Source: Clostridiales bacterium (lineage in GTDB: Bacteria > Bacillota > Clostridia > Christensenellales > Aristaeellaceae). From it: a stretch of 64,000 nucleotides of DNA. The translations under genes were made by a program, and so were the position numbers. Every line of letters begins with the position of its first letter. Within the stretch, counting starts at the first letter, position 1. Location of the stretch: assembly GCA_015056325.1 (NCBI GenBank), contig SVGL01000001.1:186001-250000 (forward strand), written 5' to 3'. Of this stretch, positions 60,261 through 64,000 are shown in pieces. Under the pieces are notes generated by a model. That model saw only the letters and a program-made list of their open reading frames with translations. It did no database searches and was not told where the DNA came from.

Positions 60261-62162
60261 ATGAAGCGTATCATTGCGACCCTGCTTTCTCTGGCGCTGG
60301 TGCTGACCACCCTGGTCGTGCCCGCCATGGCTGAGACTGCTGATGCCGACATCATCGTTGTCGGTGCTGGCGGCGCTGGCCTCTCCGCCGCTCTGGCTGC
60401 TGCCGAAGCTGGCGCTGAGAAGGTCATCGTTCTGGAGATGACCGCCAAGACCGGCGGCGCTCTGAACTTCACCTCCGGCTCCATGTCCGCTGCCGGTACC
60501 ATCATCCAGAAGGAAGAGGGTATCGAGGACACCGTCGAGTCCTACATTGCTGACATCATCAACAATGGCGACGACTTCGGCGGCAAGCCCAACAAGGAAC
60601 TGATCGAGGTCTATGCCAACAACGCCACTGAGGTGTTTGACTGGCTGTACGAGAATGGCGTCAAGGATATGTTCCGCCCCGGCGCTGCCCGCGCTGTGTT
60701 TGCTCCCGAGCATGCTCTGTACTCCGTGCCCCGTACCTACAAGCCTTCTGCACCCGAGGGATACAAGTCTGCGTCCCATGCCGTTCTGGACAAGCTGGTC
60801 AATGCTGACGGCCGCATCGAGGTCATCACCCTGACCACCGCCAAGGAACTGATCGCCAACGAGAAGGGCCAGATCATCGGCGTGAAGGCTGTGGGCCCCA
60901 ACGGCGAGGTCGAATACACCTCCAAGAAGGGCGTCATCGTCTGCACCGGCGGCTACTCCTCCAACAGCAAGCTGATGGGGCAGTACGCTCCCGAGGGCGA
61001 GTACTACCTGGCTGGCGGCGCTCCCGGCGCTGACGGCTACGGCATCTACATGATGCAGAAGGTTGGCGCTGGCGTGACCGGCATGGATTGCATCCCCACC
61101 TTCCCCATGGGCATGATCTCCCGTACCGATCCCACCAAGGGCCAGATCGCTTCCACCTACACCTGGAAGGCTGGCGCCATCACCGTTAACAAGAATGGCG
61201 AGCGCTTCTGCAACGAGACCGAGGATGTCGTTTCCATCCGTGAGGTCGCTCTGGAGAAGCAGCCCGAGGCTGTTCTGTACGACATCTACACCGATAAGAT
61301 CCTGGCTGATCTGAACGCTGCCGGCGGCGCGGTGTTCATGAACTTCTACTTCTACGAGGGCGGCGCTGGCGATCACGTGATGTACAAGGCCGACACCATC
61401 GAGGGTCTGGCTGCCGAGATCGGCGTGCCTGCTGAGAACCTGGTCAAGACCGTTGCTGACTACAACGCTGCTGTTGACGCTGGCGTTGACACTGCTTTCG
61501 GCCGTAAGCTGGATGGCACCGACGGCAACTACAACCTGGCCATCAACAAGATCGAGGGCGAGAAGTTCTACGCCATCCGTCTGCACGCTCTGTGTGTCAT
61601 GACCCTGGGCGGCGTGACTGCCAATGCGAACATGCAGGTTCTGGACGAGACCAACAATGTCATCCCCGGCCTGTATGCGGCTGGCGAGTGCGTCGGCGGC
61701 ATCTGGGGCAAGTTCGTCTCCGGCGGCACCGGCGTTATGGGCCCCATCGTCTTCGGCCGCATCGCTGCTCAGCACGCCATGGCCAACGAGATGGGCGAGG
61801 GCTACCGCGTCCACGAGGCTCTGGACATTCTGGATGCCTCCCTGTTCGAGAAGGAGACCTCTTCCGAGGCTAAGTTCGACATGACCAAGGCTCTGAAGGA
61901 CGGCGAGTACACCGGTGCTGTGATCGGCCACAACGGCGGCGACCTGACTGTGAAGGTTGTCATCGCTGGCGGCAAGATCGCCTCTGTTGAGGTCGTCTCC
62001 CACACCGAGACCCCCGGCATCTCCGATGCTCCCATCGCCTCCGTGCCCGCTGCCATCGTCGCCGGCAACACCGTTGACGTTGACACCGTGGCTGGCGCGA
62101 CTGTCACCTCCAACGCCATCATCGATGCCGTTGTGAAGTGCCTGGAGCAGGCTGCCAACTAA
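60261..62162 (+). CDS. secreted FAD- and FMN-binding fumarate-reductase-like protein (extracellular terminal reductase)
   Basis: The 633-residue protein has a signal peptide (IIATLLSLALVLTTLVVPAMA), an FAD domain (DIIVVGAGGAGLSAALAAAEAG, GERFCNET) of the fumarate reductase/succinate dehydrogenase flavoprotein group and a C-terminal FMN-binding domain whose DTVAGATVTS carries the threonine (about residue 614) normally flavinylated by ApbE. In the usual family the active-site sequence HHTMGGV and the NRLGGN arginine bind the dicarboxylate; here they read CVMTLGGV and FVSGGTG, so the substrate is unlikely to be fumarate. Codons are extremely biased. ApbE is not in this window. Confidence 0.9.
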   Translation: MKRIIATLLSLALVLTTLVVPAMAETADADIIVVGAGGAGLSAALAAAEAGAEKVIVLEMTAKTGGALNFTSGSMSAAGTIIQKEEGIEDTVESYIADIINNGDDFGGKPNKELIEVYANNATEVFDWLYENGVKDMFRPGAARAVFAPEHALYSVPRTYKPSAPEGYKSASHAVLDKLVNADGRIEVITLTTAKELIANEKGQIIGVKAVGPNGEVEYTSKKGVIVCTGGYSSNSKLMGQYAPEGEYYLAGGAPGADGYGIYMMQKVGAGVTGMDCIPTFPMGMISRTDPTKGQIASTYTWKAGAITVNKNGERFCNETEDVVSIREVALEKQPEAVLYDIYTDKILADLNAAGGAVFMNFYFYEGGAGDHVMYKADTIEGLAAEIGVPAENLVKTVADYNAAVDAGVDTAFGRKLDGTDGNYNLAINKIEGEKFYAIRLHALCVMTLGGVTANANMQVLDETNNVIPGLYAAGECVGGIWGKFVSGGTGVMGPIVFGRIAAQHAMANEMGEGYRVHEALDILDASLFEKETSSEAKFDMTKALKDGEYTGAVIGHNGGDLTVKVVIAGGKIASVEVVSHTETPGISDAPIASVPAAIVAGNTVDVDTVAGATVTSNAIIDAVVKCLEQAAN

Positions 62163-62185
62163 TTCACAACTGAATTAGCCTTTCT

Positions 62186-62213
62186 GGACTCCTCTGTGGA
62201 AGCAGGGGAGTCC
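62186..62213 (+). terminator. weak terminator after the flavoprotein reductase gene
   Basis: GGACTCCTCTG and CAGGGGAGTCC pair (with G-U) but only ATTTA follows. Confidence 0.5.
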
Positions 62214-62247
62214 ATTTATGTTGAATTGTAAAATGTGCTGTGGATGA

Positions 62248-62276
62248 TTGACGCAGGGGCATGTCTGTGATATTCT
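62248..62276 (+). promoter_or_regulatory. promoter of the small membrane protein gene
   Basis: TTGACG, 17 bases, TATTCT lie about 20 bases before the start. Confidence 0.55.
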
Positions 62277-62297
62277 GCCAACAAAGGAGTGATCGCG

Positions 62298-62795
62298 ATG
62301 AAACGACGCATGACAGCTTTGGCTGTTTTGATGATCTGTTTGCTGCCCATAACAGCTTCGGCGAATTCTTCCTGGCGGTGGCTGAGTGAAACCCGGCCTT
62401 ACGATGTGCTGCCCTTTGTGGCAGTCATTACGATTGCCATTGAAACGGCGGCGATGTGGTATGTGCTGGGGAAGCAGCATCTGGTGAGAATCGCTGTCGC
62501 TGTGGTGATTGCGAATTTGCTGTCTTTTGCGGCGCCGTATCTGTGGATGAATTTTGAAATGCATGTCGAGGCGCTGAAGTCCTTCTCCTGGTTGATGGAG
62601 AACGGGCATTATTATACGGTCGGTTGTGTATATTTGTGCATGACGCTGATGATTGAAGTGCCAGTGGTATTTCTTACGCTGCGAAAACATACGGGTAACA
62701 AGTGGCGGTTTCTGCTGACCGTTGTTGGCTCAAACGCATTGACCACCCTGATCACCGCAGCCGCGGAACGCATTTTCTGCTACGGACATGGATAA
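62298..62795 (+). CDS. membrane protein of unknown function
   Basis: I do not recognise this 165-residue protein. It has a signal-peptide-like start (TALAVLMICLLPITASANS) and about four membrane segments (for example DVLPFVAVITIAIETAAMWY and MTLMIEVPVVFLTL). A conserved-looking cluster of aromatic and acidic residues lies between them. AAAGGAG precedes the ATG by nine bases; the ORF-track start three codons earlier has a worse site. It has its own promoter and is followed by a bidirectional terminator. It may relate to the reductase upstream, but nothing in the sequence shows this. Confidence 0.6.
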   Translation: MKRRMTALAVLMICLLPITASANSSWRWLSETRPYDVLPFVAVITIAIETAAMWYVLGKQHLVRIAVAVVIANLLSFAAPYLWMNFEMHVEALKSFSWLMENGHYYTVGCVYLCMTLMIEVPVVFLTLRKHTGNKWRFLLTVVGSNALTTLITAAAERIFCYGHG

Positions 62796-62807
62796 AACAG
62801 CATACCA

Positions 62808-62836
62808 AAAGGCTCCTCCTTGTGGAGGAGCCTTCT
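62808..62836. terminator. bidirectional terminator between the membrane protein and acetyltransferase genes
   Basis: AAGGCTCCTCC and GGAGGAGCCTT form a perfect eleven-pair stem with A on the left and TCTT on the right. Confidence 0.85.
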
Positions 62837-62840
62837 TGCA

Positions 62841-63386
62841 TCACCGTTCACTTTTCAGCAGCGCATACCAGCAGGCGTCGCACACGCCCTGATTGTTCCA
62901 GTCGGACTGTCGCAGCGTGCCCTCGTACTTCATGCCGCACTTTTTCATCACGTCGCCGGAATGCGGATTGCGGGGGTCGTGGCGGGCCTCGATGCGGTCA
63001 TAGCCGACCTCATCAAAGAGGCAGTCCATCACGGCCTTGAGGGCCTCGCTGACAATGCCCATGTGCCACCAGTTCCGTCCGATGCAGTAGCCAATGTGTG
63101 CCTTGCCAACCCGGTCATCATGCTCCACCACGGCCATGCTGCCGATGGGCTGGCCGTCATACACGATGGCCCACTGGTAATAGTCAGGCGCCGCATAGTG
63201 GCTGATCCAGTCGTTACACACCCATTGGCTCACCTCGACGCTCCTGTGCGTCGGCCACGTGAGGAACTTCGTCACCTCCGGGTCGCTGGCCCAGTTGGCG
63301 AACATGGCTGGCGCGTCGTCCACGGTAAAGGGACGCAGGGTCAGCCGCGGCGTTGTGAGGATATGTGTGCCTTTGTGATTCACCAT
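62841..63386 (-). CDS. GNAT acetyltransferase, RimJ/RimL type
   Basis: The 181-residue protein has the GNAT pattern LTTPRLTLRPFTVDDAPAMF and IGYCIGRNWWHMGIVSEALKAVMDCLFDEVG. Members acetylate protein N termini or small amines; the substrate is unknown. AAGGAGG precedes MVNHKGT, while the ORF-track start is ten residues earlier. It follows plsY and a terminator on the same strand, so it probably has its own promoter, which I could not place. Confidence 0.88.
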   Translation of the reverse strand: MVNHKGTHILTTPRLTLRPFTVDDAPAMFANWASDPEVTKFLTWPTHRSVEVSQWVCNDWISHYAAPDYYQWAIVYDGQPIGSMAVVEHDDRVGKAHIGYCIGRNWWHMGIVSEALKAVMDCLFDEVGYDRIEARHDPRNPHSGDVMKKCGMKYEGTLRQSDWNNQGVCDACWYALLKSER

Positions 63387-63404
63387 GGAAATCCCTCCTT
63401 GTAC

Positions 63405-63432
63405 AGAAAAGCGCACAGGTTTCCCCGTGCGC
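63405..63432 (-). terminator. terminator after plsY
   Basis: On the minus strand GCGCAC and GTGCGC pair around GGGGAAACCT and are followed by TTTTCTG. It lies in the short gap between plsY and the acetyltransferase gene. Confidence 0.75.
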
Positions 63433-63440
63433 TGTATGCA

Positions 63441-64000
63441 TTATTTCTTCTTGCTGCCGAGCTTGTTCTCGGTGCCCTTCAGCAGACGGCCGATGTTGGC
63501 ATGATGACGCCAGATCAGCAGCCCGGAGATAGCAATCACCCATACGATGACCAGCCAGTTTGCCCAGTTGGTGGCAATGACCATCACTGCGAACAGCGCC
63601 GCCAGAGTGATGGAACCCAAGGACACATACTTGGTGGTTGCGATTAGCGCGATGGCAACAACGTAACAGATGATCGCGGGGATGGGGAAGGTCATCAGCA
63701 TGACCGCCAGGGTAGAGGCTACGCCCTTGCCGCCCTTGAACTGGAAGAAGCAGGGCCAGTTGTGGCCGATGACGACCGCCAGACCAGCAACCATGGCGCC
63801 GTTGAGGTCCATCCAGACCCGGCCGATGATGCAGGCGATCAGTGCCTTCAGGATGTCCAGCACAAAGACGATCAGGCCGGTCTTCACGCCCATGACGCGC
63901 AGCACATTGGTAGCGCCGGTGTTCTTGCTGCCGACCTCGCGCAGATTCGGGCCGCCCTTGAGCTTGGCCACGATCATGCCGAAGGAGATGCTGCCCAGCA
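63441..64000 (-). CDS. plsY: glycerol-3-phosphate acyltransferase PlsY, N terminus cut by window edge
   Basis: The visible part continues to the right edge; residues LGSISFG precede the ORF-track start, so that ATG is internal. Conserved PlsY segments are GSKNTGATNVLR, GHNWPCFFQFKGGKGVAST and several membrane segments. PlsY uses acyl-phosphate to acylate glycerol 3-phosphate, the step before PlsC. The C-terminal tail is Lys-rich. The start is outside the window. Confidence 0.93.
   Translation of the reverse strand, partial: LGSISFGMIVAKLKGGPNLREVGSKNTGATNVLRVMGVKTGLIVFVLDILKALIACIIGRVWMDLNGAMVAGLAVVIGHNWPCFFQFKGGKGVASTLAVMLMTFPIPAIICYVVAIALIATTKYVSLGSITLAALFAVMVIATNWANWLVIVWVIAISGLLIWRHHANIGRLLKGTENKLGSKKK

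Noticed and set aside
60198-62003. 601-residue minus-strand ORF
   Set aside because: Antisense shadow of the secreted flavoprotein gene, which has a signal peptide and FAD/FMN motifs.
1-64000. CRISPR arrays, insertion sequences, prophage or integrated elements
   Set aside because: No direct-repeat arrays, transposase or integrase motifs, or terminal inverted repeats were seen on either strand.

Overview
The window looks like chromosome of a spore-forming, anaerobic, GC-moderate Firmicute (class Clostridia). The evidence is the sporulation genes (spmA-spmB, sigH, spoIIAA-spoIIAB), the Clostridia-type IspH-S1 fusion, HutP, AbrB, DarA, RicT, ThyX and mini-RNase III, a small 2[4Fe-4S] ferredoxin, and near-consensus sigma-A promoters with AGGAGG ribosome sites. 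A secreted GH26 mannanase, a large carbohydrate ABC gene cluster and a secreted FAD/FMN reductase suggest a gut or rumen carbohydrate fermenter. A Christensenellales-like lineage is my guess and is not shown by the sequence. I saw no phage, insertion sequence, CRISPR array or replication origin.

Layout. 1-15.7 kb is mostly housekeeping: tmcAL (cut), a thioesterase, abrB, spmAB, hutP-like, cmk, plsC, ispH-rpsA, purC, darA-holB-ricT, ferredoxin, three tRNA-Lys, mrnC-thyX-rlmB-rae1-sigH-aroF. 15.7-32 kb is a carbohydrate region: a GH26 mannanase divergent from a long operon with a giant membrane-anchored binding protein, two permease pairs, a beta-propeller protein with a duplicated insertion, a YIP1 membrane protein and a DUF5696 protein. 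A separate, very codon-biased binding-protein gene follows. There is no ATPase gene, so a shared MsmX-type ATPase elsewhere is presumed. 32-37 kb holds an SH3-repeat protein, two ECF sigma genes (one fused to an extra domain, one with an anti-sigma partner) and a TetR regulator. 37-48.6 kb holds a YgiQ radical-SAM protein, deoD, a thioredoxin-like ferredoxin, spoIIAA-AB without sigF, a transporter, a response regulator-kinase-alarmone synthetase operon, and a T-box controlled aminotransferase-tyrS-yigZ operon. 48.6-64 kb holds an SH3 protein, yloU-fakA-recG, ppk, hemW, a DUF1622 protein, a SLOG protein, lepA, the secreted flavoprotein reductase, a small membrane protein, an acetyltransferase and plsY (cut).

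The best candidate for an undescribed system is the 17.6-31.9 kb cluster. It appears to build a cell-surface apparatus that binds, perhaps trims, and imports a polysaccharide or oligosaccharide. Its proteins of unknown role (DUF5696, YIP1, propeller, PH-like domain on a permease) are co-transcribed with ABC permeases. A second theme is in-frame gene fusions that keep a full Shine-Dalgarno and ATG at the domain junction (ispH-rpsA and the ECF sigma fusion), which could yield two products from one reading frame. A third theme is divergent promoters that share a hexamer (48.6 kb and 57.16 kb).

Starts were chosen by ribosome-site spacing. Several genes appear to use TTG or GTG (mrnC, aroF, GH26, the anti-sigma gene, fakA, ppk, lepA). 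All functions are read from sequence motifs by eye; no database search was run.
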